From contig NC_135252.1 in NCBI RefSeq assembly GCF_964204865.1, positions 6,779,383 through 6,843,382 on the forward strand: a DNA stretch of 64,000 nucleotides, in the 5' to 3' direction. Positions 11,748-23,861 of the stretch are shown piece by piece. Position 1 is the stretch's first letter; every line of letters begins with the position of its first letter. Position numbers and translations under genes: made by a program. The DNA is from Styela clava. Lineage: Eukaryota; Chordata; Ascidiacea; Stolidobranchia; Styelidae. The notes beneath the pieces are model-generated. The model saw nothing but the letters and a program-made list of their open reading frames with translations. It was not told the DNA's origin and did no database searches.

Positions 11748-13012
11748 ATAAATGTGTAAGATCAACAGCTCACCTTATGTTCTATTGTTATTAGTTATAA
11801 ACCGGCATAATACCGACTGTTAAAATCTGTGATTACTGTTTTGAATAAAACATACGCAAATTATCAATTTGCTGACCTTATTTAAAAATAGCCTTGCGAT
11901 TTACAACACAATCGGGTTTAAGGGAAGTAATTGTGCGTGTTACAAATATTATAGGAAATAAAAATAGTTGAAAGAGCGTTTGAATATTTTGCCTACTTTT
12001 ATTATTAATAACTAAAGTTCGAATCATTCATTTGATAAATTATTGTGAATTCGTCTTCGTCCCAAAACTGTTCATTCCCTCACGATTTTTTCACGGATGA
12101 TGACTACGATTTTGATTTCTTGTTCATCTGCCTCATTTGCCACATATATGGAGGGCATAATATCAGGTGCTCAATTGATTTTAATGAGCAACCTATATAA
12201 TAAAAAAATTTCGTTCTCCGTAGTTCCATTGCCTGCAAACTTTACTCTCAGTCACAAGGTGTTTTTGTTTTCTTGTGCATGAACTGTTCGATTATAAAGG
12301 TATTTGAATGTACTTCGAATTCTAACTATTTGTAATTGGGTAACAGGCCGTATAACCTGAAGATAACCGACAAACCTTGTCAACTTAATGGCAGTTTCAC
12401 AAGACAGCGAGATAGTTGATCGTTAAATTTCTAATCCCATGAAAATGAAGCGAAATTTGCCTCGCCTCTGGCGTTACCACCGTAAATCGAGATAGATTGG
12501 AAGGAGTAAAAATGACAAGTTTCGATTCCCTAACATGTCTGTTACTATTGAGTTCAGCGATACATATAGGGTGATAGGCATCGAAAACTCTCATCATGAC
12601 AAGTTAGGCAAAAAAACAACATGAAATGAGAATCATATCCATCTGGTCGAGAAGATCTAAATGCTTGTGCCAACCTTTTAAAAGTGAGGCAAATATCCAA
12701 ATGTATTATTAATATGCTAACACTATTACTTTATACCTCGAGTTATAAATGTCAGCACGGCACGTCCAAACTCTCATCCTCTTTTCTCGAAACTCTCGTA
12801 ACCTAAAAACTATCTTCCCCCAAACATTTTGCGTTGTAATTCGTAAGGCTATTTTTAGATAAGGTCAGCAAATCGGTGATCAACATATGTACCAAAAAAA
12901 CATCCGCTAATTTCAATAGCCAGTATCATGTCGGTTTATCACCAACAATAGGACGTTGTTTTTGGTTCTATTGAGGACATATGCTGACCGCCGTTGATCT
13001 TACACATTTATT
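11748..13012. mobile_element. Element with long terminal inverted repeats, non-autonomous
   Basis: About 165 bases at 11748-11912 recur, inverted and diverged, at about 12828-13012. Matching blocks are ataaatgtgtaagatcaac at the outer end and atttgctgacctta followed by aaaatagcctt at the inner end; the inner block matches at roughly nine bases in ten. The ~915-base interior shows no transposase. This is most likely a foldback or long-TIR DNA transposon. No clear target-site duplication was found, and a TTG-rich repeat begins right at the 3' edge. Confidence 0.6.
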
Positions 13013-13160
13013 GGACACGAGGAGTACCTATGGATCGTTTTGTTGTTGTTGGTATTTTTGTTGTTGTTGTGAAAATTTTTTGTTTTGTTTAATTGGTGGA
13101 GCAGTTATATTTGTCGCTAGAAGGGTATTTATTACCTTATATATATAGTTTATGGGAATC
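13013..13160 (+). repeat. TTG-rich dispersed repeat, copy 4
   Basis: Begins ggacacgaggagtacctatggatcg, runs through a TTGTTGTTG tract and reaches ...agaagggtatttatt. It directly abuts copy 5, making a local head-to-tail pair. Confidence 0.6.
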
Positions 13161-13167
13161 GTTTTGC

Positions 13168-13490
13168 AGACACGAAGTCTACATATGGATCGTTTTGTGA
13201 TGATGTTGTTGTTCACGGTATCTTCTCGGTATTATTATTATTATTCTTGAGTAAAAATCGCTTTTCTCTTTAACTACTGGATCAATTGCTTTGGAATTTT
13301 CAGTGGTTAAAGACTGTTGTTGTTGCCAGAAGGCTATTATATTTATTTATTACTAAATATTCGATGAATCCTATGCGATTTGATATTTCTATTCATGGAA
13401 ACACGGCTTTCATTTCACCAAGCGTGACGGCCCTACGTGAAGACTGCCTCGGTTTTGACATAGTTGTTGTTAAGACATAGTTACATCACG
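13168..13490 (+). repeat. TTG-rich dispersed repeat, copy 5 (most complete)
   Basis: Contains, in order, the gacacgaa start, the atatggatcgttttg block, a TTG/ATT tract, ...aaaatcgcttttctcttta, ...actactggatcaattgcttt, ...gccagaaggctattat, ...gcgatttgatatttc and ...catggaaacacggcttt. The reverse copy at 3840-4235 shares the whole series. Confidence 0.65.
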
Positions 13491-13617
13491 CTTCCTACGT
13501 CTTTCTTTGCTTATATTACAATGGTCCCTCTCGCTTGAAAAACACTGCACTCTCACCTTTCTCAAATGCACTGTAATAAGCCGATATCCGTTTTTGTAAT
13601 TTGTGACATGTATTTTA

Positions 13618-13790
13618 TCAGACACGAAATGAACTTATGGACCGTTTGGTTATTATGTTTTGGGTGGTCGTGGTTAGAATTTTCTTATTATCGCACTAGA
13701 AAAAATCGCTTTTTTCTTTAACTACTGGACAAATTCCTTTGAAATTTTCAGAGAGTTGTCAAAGAGACAAAAAAATTTATTTAAATAAAA
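13618..13790 (+). repeat. TTG-rich dispersed repeat, copy 6 (partial)
   Basis: Starts agacacgaaatgaacttatgg, then ...aaaaatcgcttttttcttta, actactggacaaattcctttg and an A-rich end, paralleling copy 5 over its first half. Confidence 0.55.
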
Positions 13791-16248
13791 TATCAATGTA
13801 TTTTCCCTGCATATATATAGCGATTCTGTCAATCTGTGCAAGATTGAAAAAATATATATATATCCAACACGGTGGTCGAAACCTTGTCGTGGCGTGTCGA
13901 CTTGTTACCAAAATCGATCAGCGGTCCAAACCAAACACTCCTTACAGGTGACAGGGCATTTTTATTACCAAATTATATCTGTTAATATAACAGAAACGAC
14001 ATGAAAAATTTAAAAACTGCTGAAGAGATATAATATCACTAATTGTTGTTTGAAATATCCAGCCGCAATGATTTCAATCTCGATCAAACTAATTTTAGCC
14101 AGAGGATTGTTTTTTATTAACAAAGTTAAAAACACATACAAAAAAGAGTTAACCGGGTTATGTTCCAGCAGAAATTGCTGGAGTTCAGAATTGTGGTTGT
14201 CTCGTGTAGGACCCCTACAAGTTCACACGTTATGAAGCTGTCTCTTGAGATCCCCACGTATCCCAGCAAAAATGCTGATGAAATGCCACGTATATGTGAC
14301 AAGAGTGTGTATGATAACATAAGAACCACTAGGTGAACCCTTATTTGATATCACTTGTTCGTCTGACTATTCCTAACTTCCTAACTTTAACTGACAGGCC
14401 TGAAAAATTCAGTATAAATATGCTGAATGAAGGACAGGCATTCTGGAGATGGCCTCACAAAACTGTTGCTTTATAGGAGTGATTTTGTATATGTCCAATG
14501 ATGAGCGTCTAAAGCTCTCCATCCAGTCTTTCAGTATAGATTCTCGAAAATCTGAAAACTGTAATTCCAGCCATAAACATTTTTATCTAACTATGTACAG
14601 ATGTAACTGATATAAAGTTCTATTCTGTATTGGAGTCATTTTTTATTGTGCATCCCCATCCATTTCAGTATGTGTCAACCTCATTGCGCTTGGTTTCAAA
14701 TATTCACTAATATCCATCCATTCTGATGTTCGAACAAAATTGATGGAGAAGTAAAATAAATATATAAACATAGTCATATTCCGATTTTGAGGAAATATAT
14801 TACTCAGTCGTTTATTCTGTTTTTCAGCCTCAAGACATGATAATGCAAAACACAGAATTGGAAAGGATCGTCATATATTTCAATTAATTTTAATTGTGTA
14901 AAAAAATTTCGCATCGGGCGTGAAATACTTTTCGTGATACATTTATTTAATAGCTTCTAATATCTCCAACAATCTAAACAAAGTTTGATGAAAATAAACT
15001 AGATTCACATTCTCTACACACATAGATAAAATAATACAAAGTTAATTTGCCACAATGTTAATTTGTACAATGCAAGATGCACATGCAAGATTTAAAAACT
15101 ATTTCCCCTGATGCATTCTGGTTATGACATCCTCTCCCAGAAACACCATTAGTAGCACCATTATTGAAAATAATTCGCTCTAGCGCTTTGAGGTAAACTA
15201 TACCCTCAGGGCAAATTCATCGCTTCCACGCATCATTGCTGCATTTATTACAAAAGCCCTTGACTTTTAATGCAAGTTTTGTAGTAGTTAAACAGCATAG
15301 TAAAGAACATAATAAATGATAGTTTCTGTAGAATGGTTTTATATTGATTTTTCAAGAATCACATAAATCTGTAGGAAATTGATTCGAAATTTGTGGAACT
15401 CGGGTAGTCAGTAGCTTTTGATACAAAAATTGTTTAGAGCTATAGGCTCGAAGCTTATTTTACAAAAACTACATTTTGTATGAGTTAGCAATGTAGCCAA
15501 TATTTGCTATTTCAAAAATGGTACTTAAAAATTCTTGGATTGAAGATCAAATCCTTCAAATATGTTGTACTTTTCGATGAGATCGGGTTGAGTTATCTGA
15601 CACAGCTGGCGGTGATAGCTGGTACAGATTCAATCAGTGACTTAACAACATTATTTCATAACAAGACAGCTTTAAGAATTACTATGTTGTTGAGCTAACT
15701 TAGTAACGGCATCTAACCACATCATTGCAAAACCACGCGATTAATTGCAGTGAATATGAACATAAAGCTTTACTTGTCATCTCTAAGAGTAAGTCCCGAG
15801 AAGACGTTTCAATCACATTCTTATGCTCATTGTGAACCTAATTTTGCACATTATTATTTATTAAAATTCTAGCACATCATAAGCCCGCTTTGCACAGTCT
15901 GTGCTTTCTGTCGAAATATAAATTGTGCCTACAATTCTTTATAATTTGCATGGAATACGCTCGATCTCCAATATGAAATATGCTATTCGAGGTTCAGTTC
16001 TGAAAACGACAACAACGACATTCATCGAGATTATATTCAGGTTGGTAAAACGCAATTGAATTTTAAAGCAAGAGTTTTAAAATAGAAATCGCAATATGCA
16101 AGACAAAAACTAACTCTAAAGTCAGTTTTATGAAATTGTTTTATACCAAATCCCTCTAGAATAAATTAAGTTTATGTTAAATGCCTATAATTTAACTCTA
16201 TGACATCACCTCATTTCTGTTTTTGCATTTTGTTTATGCTAAGATGAT

Positions 16249-19111
16249 ATGCTAAGAAGTATAGCGCGACAACTAACAACTATAACCTATATAAACTATA
16301 AACCTTACAGAAATGTTTCAAGTTCTCGCTATCGTGTCTTCGGATTTGTGACCGTGTTTGGCTTATTTTATATCACAATATTGGTTACCGGCTATTCATA
16401 TTTTCATCAACATCATCAAGCAAAGTCGTCAAGAAGTTTTAATCATATAATGAAGATAAAAAATATTCAAGGTAACATTTCAGCTTTCAGTAGGATTGAT
16501 ACCTTAACCATTATCTTTGTGATCGAAGATAATAACGGAATATAATGGCAAGTATACGAGACGGCAATTACAATAGTAAAAGTCACAGTCATGTCTCATC
16601 AGTTTTCCTTTTGTCTTGCAGAAAGTTCGATCGTTGTGCATTCGTCTACTACGAGTATACCATTTAGAAAATATTCACTGAACACCAGGTAACGTTTTAC
16701 GTTTTTCATCTTGCGAATTTGCTTACGCCGTAACTTGATTGGATTGTAGCTTAACTAAATACAGTTGTAAAACGTGCATGAACAAATATACGGCAAAACA
16801 AAGGGTGTCAACGATGTCAATTTTGCCGACAAGCCTACATATCCCACTAAGCTCAGGTATGATTGCATGGTTACAAACGCGTTTTGAACAAATATTGAAT
16901 AGTTTAAATTTTTCCATTCATAGCACTACCAAGACAATACTTCTTTGGGATTTACCGAAATCTGTTTCATATCCTGAAAATTTGTCAGTTTCTCGATGCG
17001 GAAAATGTACAATAACAAGAGATAAGACTACCGTCAATAAGAGTGACGCGGTCGTGTTTCACTTCAATGGATCACGAAAGCCGTCGGATTTCCCTTCGCC
17101 AAAAACAAGGTTATTCTCACTAGTAATTTATCTGTACTGATAGACTACGTTGAGTATAACACTCTTCTTATTTATTGATTGACTTTACGTTACTTCACAT
17201 CTGTTTGTTTCCGTTTACACAGAAATGAATCGAAGTTCAAAATTTTTCAAAACATTTATAACTAGAGAATAGAGATGTTTACATTTGATTTAGTTATAGT
17301 ACTGAATGACTGATTTCTATCTGAATGACTGCTTTTATCCTGACAGAAAATCTTCACATCATCCTGAGCTCCTCGCTTGCATTTGTTCCCTCAGTAAAAT
17401 TTGGAAATAATTAACCCAAATTTCAAAAAAATGAGTTTTTTAGGGTTGATGATAAAATATAATTTGTATTTTCAGACACAAAGATCAAATTTATGTGTGG
17501 ACATGTCGTGAGAGTCCGAAGACGACAAAAGACAATTATAATCTTGACCTATCATCCCTCGCGAACATGTTCAATTGGACAATGACTCACAGGTATTTCG
17601 ATGTCTTCTCCCCGATCGCATTGCTGACGCTGTGTACATTTTATTTATATGATTTGTTATATCACAGATTAGATTCTGATGTTTTCTATCCATACGCTGA
17701 AATCTTACATCGACTTCAAGATAACAAAATATCAAACCAGAGCGAACTTACTGACGAACCGAAATATGTCGATTTATTTTATCAAAGCGTTGAATATCTT
17801 TTATCCCAGAAACAGCATCTAGTTGCTTGGGTTGTTGGAAATTGTGGCAACACTGTGGGAGCGCAAGCAAGGATGAAATTGGTCAATTCTTTTTCCAAAG
17901 TAAGAATTTATATAATTTACTTCATTTATCACCTGTAAAAGGCTGTTTTTAAGTTAGAGTATATCAATAGTACGATTAAAATAAATTGTAAACAGATATG
18001 AGGTGAAATGAGCAAGCGACATGATTTGGCATTATATGGTTTTGTTTCAAAACAGTATCACAGATTTGCATACACGTAGCCGATGTGGGATGATGAAAAT
18101 TGGTGATTTGTCAATTAAGCAGATTGTTATATATTCACTTACGTGAGTTCTTTAATATTTAGTTCGGATTGCCTATTCACAAATTTGGAAGATGTTTCAA
18201 GGACAAACCATTTCCCCCCTATAGATCTGAAGAAACTCATGCTATATTGATGAAGTATAAATTTTATCTGGCTTTCGAAAATACATTCGGATGTCGTGAC
18301 TATGTTACCTATAAATTTTGGAAAAATGCCATATACAGGTGAGCTGATTTTTGTAAATTCTCCCCTTTTTCGCTATAATTTTGTATTTTATTGATTAGTT
18401 GCGATATCCATACCTGTTTGAATTCAATATTATGATGGCAAAATTAAAGCAAAATATTCTTTATACATTAATCTCGGTTTCAAATATATTTTCAATACCT
18501 TGATTTTTATTGAAAGTTTTGTTTTAATTCCATTCTTTGAGCCGAGCCGTTTTAATATGAATTTAAGAATATAAACATTTTATTATATAAAAGTTTACAA
18601 TACTCTAAACAACAATCAATATACTCCGTGTTTCTAAAGTAACATGCCCACCAAAAAGTTCGAGCTCAAACAATTGTTTTGGCCTTAACAGTGATGTTTG
18701 CATTATAGCGGAGCTGTTCCCATAGCTTGGGGTCCAAGTAAACAAGATCTATTACGCTTGGCACCGAAGAGATCTTTCCTCCATATTGAAGATTTTGAAT
18801 CTGTTGGTCATCTTGTCAATTATTTGAAATATATCGATTCCAACGACACTGCGTATCGGGAGTTTTTTGAGTGGAGGGAAAAAGAAATTAAAATGGACAT
18901 TGACAAACCAAAACCTTTGCGAGAAACTGCTATTTCAAATAATCAAAAAGATTGGATATTTTCTCGCCAGCAAGCCTTTGGCTATTGTAAATTATGTCGA
19001 AAATTACACGCAAAAGACAGCCAAGTTCTTGGAGATATTTTCACTCGAAAATCAATATCATCACTTCAAGAATGGTGGTATGGTACAGAGAGTGAAGCCT
19101 GTTTCAAATAA
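16249..19111 (+). CDS. Alpha-1,3-fucosyltransferase, GT10 family (7 exons)
   Basis: Exons 16249-16471, 16622-16688, 16924-17109, 17476-17592, 17668-17899, 18163-18338 and 18709-19111 join with matching phases into 467 codons. The protein is a type II Golgi enzyme that moves fucose from GDP-fucose to glycan acceptors. Residues 1-29 are a short cytosolic tail, 30-52 the membrane anchor, then a Ser/Thr-rich stem. Family motifs follow: ILLWDLP and RCGKCTITRDKT with DAVVFHFNG, FNWTMTHRLDSDVF near residue 190, KFYLAFENT (308-316), DYVTYKFWKNA and GAVPIAWGPSK, then a Cys-containing C-terminus (CKLCRKL). The length suits the family. Exon 1 is preceded by a short upstream ATG that stops after three codons. 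The 75-base intron 4 is open in frame. AATAAA overlaps the stop. Linkage specificity and orthology to a given vertebrate FUT cannot be told by eye. Confidence 0.93.
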
Positions 19112-20898
19112 ATTACGATTATTGTTGTTTCATGAACAACCAACAATGATCAGGCACTTAAAGAGTTGGGATTCGGTTTAATGACTCATCGAATCGAAAA
19201 CTCATGCATAAGCCTCTCTATGACTATAACGAAAAACTAATCAATCATGATGAAATACATGACACTATAACTATGCAATTTACTCCTTTTTGCTTCAATG
19301 TATTTGCTGGCGTATTCTTTCATATTAGATTTGTTAACACGGTGTCTCTCGTAATGTGAATTATATTTTATATGTTGAACCGCATGGAGTATTTCGAAAT
19401 TTGTAATATTTCAAAGTATTTGAAAATCATTGCCTCTTTGTCATTATGAGCCTGAAATCGGCTTAGTTTTATCTGGCCTTTATTTCTATATTTGAAGAAA
19501 TACTTACGTATGGTCCGAGCTGGGCAACTACTCATGTAACGTCGACCAATTGTGCAACGCGACCCGTTGACACCATGAACCACGTATACCATAAACGTCA
19601 TTTAAATGCGCCATTCCGTTTTATGAATGCTATTTTATTAATTTTCCGCGGCTAATATTTGTCAGTTCGTTTGGAAAACGTTAACACTTACCAATCGAGG
19701 TTCCAATTATTTGCGCGATAAGAATCCTGTTCTTCCTGCGCTGCGTATTATAGCAGAGTCGCGCGTGTAGAATATACATTGAATTTGAAGCGCTACAATG
19801 TTTTTGCTTTTACAAAAGAAGGGAGGCTTGGAGGAGGCCCAGTCGGGAAGAAGTGATCAAAATACTGCAAATTTAGTTACTTTGAATATATTAAAAAATG
19901 AGAGCACTTCTAATCAGCCTATTGTTATATATATTGCATGGGTGGCGTTTTTTTCATTTTAAGCAAGATATATAAAGCACAAACAAAATAACATACCAAT
20001 TTTTTTTTATTTTTGTTTTTGGGTACTGCTGACACTGTGGTTTACTACTGTTGTGGGCAAAAGAATACGTTTTCTCTCAGTTACCACTAAACTCTGTTTT
20101 CCTCTGTCACCTTTCTTTTGACACTCATTTTATGATGAATTGTTATGTTTGACTAATTTTATAACTTGTAGCGTCCGTGAGGTCTAGTGCTATTGTCAAA
20201 GAACAGCCAAGTCCGTCAAGTTGGGCTTTAGTAACCTACGTTAAAAAAACGGGATCGCGCGGCGCAAATTGATATATATATATATATATATATATGCGTT
20301 TTGTCACTGCTGTCATATGGCCCACGCTTGAAAATAGAGGTGTGTTTCACTAAAATAAAGGTACGAAACGTCTCTCCGGCAGATAAGGAGTTGCTTGACG
20401 CGAGTTGACATAACAAATCATTCTCCTTGGCTTCTACTACCTTTTATCTTATTGCTCCGCTCAATTTTCCTTTCACTTATCGCTCGATTATTTCGAAAAA
20501 AAACAAAGCGCGACGCTTTGACACGTACCGGTAATTCGCCTTGACGTTTATAGATACAATTTTGAAATTCGGGATTTCAACGAACCTAATTCCCCAATTG
20601 CAGTATAACAAAACATATCAACTTGGGTAAACGTGCATGAATTCGAACATCCATGACAATCACTCCTTCTACTTTTTAGTATCCATAAGTGCAGATTTCA
20701 GGATTTCACTCCAAAATGTGACGCATAACTAAATTAATGAAACAATCTCAGTTTCGTTCTTGAAGCAGTGTTAATTGGTCGTAGGCAAATGCTTTAAATT
20801 TTATTGATAAATCAAGCAGGGTGCCTTCCTTGATTTCTGCTATTAAAAATAACCACTCAAATTTATCGTATATTGTTTCGACCTGAATTGGATTTCAG
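19112..20898. other. Intergenic, simple AT repeat
   Basis: No gene is recognised. It contains the short 3' flank of the fucosyltransferase gene and a pure (AT)n run at 20271-20295. If the exon-like block at 20899 is real, its upstream exon with the start codon should lie here, but I could not identify it. Confidence 0.4.
20271..20295. repeat. (AT)n microsatellite
   Basis: Twelve or so uninterrupted AT units, an ordinary dinucleotide repeat. Confidence 0.9.
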
Positions 20899-21190
20899 GA
20901 CTTGAGTAAACTCGGACTACAACCATTTCAATTGCCTTGTCTACTTTCTTACATATTCTGTTATTTATTCACTACTGCTTTTGCTTCAACAAAGTCCATA
21001 CAACTTTCTACATCAAATATTAGTATATATGAACTGCCTCAGTGGTCAAAAATGAACGTGCTGTTTGGGGACAATGCCCAGTTTTTGGTTGTTAAATCGA
21101 AGTATTTCAACAATCATAGTACAGTGATACATCGTGTTTTGGATTCCGAATCAATAGCCCTGTATTCATTCAATGGAGCCGTCTTCAACG
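20899..21190 (+). CDS. Probable exon of an unidentified secreted or membrane protein
   Basis: An open block of 97 codons plus one base sits between a good acceptor (gaattggatttcag) and a good donor (AACG|GTATGA). It encodes a hydrophobic run (LPCLLSYIFCYLFTTAFAS) that looks like a signal peptide or membrane segment, then a polar region with FLVVKSKYF and IALYSFNGAVFN. The only in-frame ATG comes after the hydrophobic run, so an upstream exon is needed. The following exon is unclear: an acceptor near 21306 gives eight more codons and a stop, while the acceptor at 22867 gives about 24 codons and a stop. Family not recognised. Confidence 0.4.
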
Positions 21191-22867
21191 GTATGACATA
21201 GGTATTCTTGAACACTAGAGTTCATGAAAACAATCTGAAATTACATTGTTTTTGAAATTATAATGTCCAAAACTGTTGATTTAAATATGTAAATTCATGA
21301 ATGCAGCGCCTCCACAGGATTATCATTTTTAAGGCGCTTAGCTTAGCAACATTTGGAATGAATATGGCTGGTAGCAGCAGTGCTGGTCATTAAAATTCTC
21401 GGAAAACCACCTATGATGCAATAATCTAGTTCTTACTAAGAAGAAGCTAAATAAAATACGAATGAGGCAATAATACACTCACTCATACACTGTATGCCGA
21501 AATGAAAAAAAACTGAAAAATGGAAAAAAAAAATTGTTTTGACAGACTTGAACCATCTTAATGCGACCCAATTTTACCGCTTGCGACCTATACTTTGGGA
21601 ACCGCTGTGATGTGAATTATTAAAGAGTATTTGGCTCTATGCCTCCCTTTTTGTTAAATCCCAATGCTTCTGACAAGAACTGCTATAAGCTCGTTTGTTG
21701 CATTCCAAGAACATGGTACCAAATGTTCAATCCGGTGAAATGTTAATCAATATCATGGTAACCATTTTGATTCACGGGAGCCAGAGCTTCGAGAACAAAG
21801 AGCCGCATGTGGCTACGGAGTCGCAGGTTGCCGATCGCTGGTTTACAGCGTTGCTTATACTTCCAACCTAACTATATGCAGCGAATGCGCCCTTCTATCG
21901 CATAATAATCACATTCGTTTTGCCTATTTTGTGATCTGATAGTGAAGTTCACTCCAGCATTTCACGGATGTCTATAATAGACAATGAAGTGTGAATAAAA
22001 TTAAAAATTATTTGCTCTGTCGCCGTCATCTAACAGAACTATCAGAAATACTACTTTATTATCCGGTTAACTGTCACGATAATATCAGATAGCAAAATAC
22101 CTCTCGGGTAACCGGATATTCGTTATCCGGATAATCTGACGTTATGCTGGATCATCAGTGTGGATTTCTCGAATGAAAAAGTAATTACAAATTTTATGCA
22201 TCGCTATAGATCTCGCTGCTACCATTGTATTTTTTAAACTGTTTTGTTAAAATTTGCAAGACTCACTCATATGCAGACATGAGACAAGAAGTAAATTAAA
22301 AATATTCTACTTCTACACTACACCAATCTACTGCCATGAAGAAATCGCTCAAACTGAAAGAACCAAAATGTTTAAAACCCAGTTTCTTAAAAATGTTTGA
22401 TCGTAAATTAATTAGCCGAATATACTGTGATGCAGTAATATGCCAATAATGGAGAATGATGCCAAAATCTTATAATTGATTTAATTTTAAATAACTTGAT
22501 TTCAGTAGTCGGAAAAATTAATATAGTTTCATAATGCTATCAATTTATCATGCTATCAAATGCAATAAAATGTTTATAAAGACATTGTAGTTTTGTTCTT
22601 CTCTGAACTTTATAGAATAGATTTGCTAGTTGTTCCTACCTGTATTCAATGCTCCATTATTGCAATATTAATTTTTGTACTACAGTAGGTAAAACTAAAT
22701 TTTGGAAAATTGTATATAGCTCTTTTTTCTTACTTGGCAAGTTCATGATTCACATTCTCATTGATATTTATTTTGCCTTTTTTGTATCAGTCAAAATTAT
22801 CTTCAGTGGTAGGTTGACCTTGCAGTCTTTGCCCGCCAATTATATTTTGTGCTTTTTTTCTTTGCAG
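21191..22867. other. Intergenic or intronic, with a hAT-like 3' end
   Basis: No gene is supported. At about 21775-21842 the sequence ...aaagagccgcatgtggct... and ...cgcaggttgccgatcgctg resembles the 3' terminus of hAT elements, but no matching 5' end was found, so it may be a truncated copy. Another hAT-like right end (tttgggaaccgctg) lies near 21600, also without a partner. Confidence 0.35.
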
Positions 22868-23194
22868 TGTATAATTTCAATTGTTATGTATTCGGAAAGC
22901 AAGAGATCGAAAGACTGTTGGAAAACGAAGTTGTACGCTAATGCAAAGTGCAAACTGTCACAGTATTTTTCATACGTGAAAAATACTAACAAGGAAATGA
23001 ACATGACCAAAACCAACGGCCGGCAAACAACTTGCCCAATGTTACCCAAGTTCATGTACGACATTTGTGCCATATTTGGGAAACGCGAAACAATGGAGTC
23101 TTATGGAAAATTTTTGTCGTGTTGTTGTACAGAACCGAATAAGTCAGCTATTAAAAGGGTTAGAATGAAGCCGAAGGGTGGACATAAACATTAA
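22868..23194 (+). CDS. Hypothetical Cys-containing, Lys-rich protein or terminal exon
   Basis: After a strong acceptor (ctttttttctttgcag) the frame is open for 108 codons to TAA, with AATAAATAAA about 35 bases on, so a gene probably ends here. Starting at the first ATG (22886) it gives 102 residues with seven cysteines, including an SCCCTEP cluster near the end, and a basic tail (RVRMKPKGGHKH). The same frame is also open upstream to 22649, through a hydrophobic stretch. A different frame from the same acceptor reads YNFNCYVFGKQEIERLLENE before stopping, so the true frame is undecided. No family recognised. Confidence 0.35.
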   Translation, partial: CIISIVMYSESKRSKDCWKTKLYANAKCKLSQYFSYVKNTNKEMNMTKTNGRQTTCPMLPKFMYDICAIFGKRETMESYGKFLSCCCTEPNKSAIKRVRMKPKGGHKH

Positions 23195-23861
23195 GCTTGA
23201 TGCTACCTAAATATATGAAGCAATTAGAAATAAATAAAAAAGCTATACGTTAAATTTGGCCACAAACACAGAAACGCAAATGCAATAAAATGTCCAACAA
23301 CCGGAACGCGGTTTCGTTGCGTTTCGACTACAGCTCCCCACTGAATGTAAATGTATTATAAATGTAATTTGGCAAACATAAAAGAATATCATCATGTTCG
23401 ACTAAGATTCTACTTCAAAACGCGACCTTCAAAACATTTCTACCTAAAATATAAGTGAAAATAATTGGTATGTTTCAATAATTGTGTGCGAACTTTTCAT
23501 AGGGCGCCTTGTTGGATGGCCGAGTATAATACGCACAAGATGGAATCCATTGTCTGAGCGTTGCCTCGCTTGTAATATATATACGCTTTGACCAAAACCA
23601 GCAACAACAACATAAAAAACAAAACGAATCATATCTACATTGGTGTCCAATAGATTATTATCTCTCCGTGTAAATTTCTCTAATTATCATAGTAAAATTT
23701 TGCCGAATTGGCTCATAGAGACTCATAGCACATCCGCGTCGTTTCAGGCTTTCAGCCACCAACAATCGTAAAGTTGTCGTTGTGTAGAAGCCTTTGGCAC
23801 TGTTTCGACTTGAAGTCGATTTTGGGGTGTTCAATATAACATTGCTTACACAGATACAGGT

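Larger units (their letters stand above)
10130..16248. other. Intergenic, repeat-bearing
   Basis: No gene is supported. An open frame of 103 codons on the minus strand (10894-11205) has no recognisable motif and no splice context. The interval carries the long inverted-repeat element at 11748-13012 and several copies of the TTG-rich repeat at 13013-13790, all listed separately. From 13.8 to 16.2 kb I see only AT-rich sequence and the upstream flank of the fucosyltransferase gene. Confidence 0.45.

Noticed and set aside
21775..21842. hAT-like 3' terminus (gagccgcatgtgg ... ggttgccgatcgctg)
   Set aside because: No matching 5' end or target-site duplication could be found, so a complete element is not called; noted within the intergenic entry.
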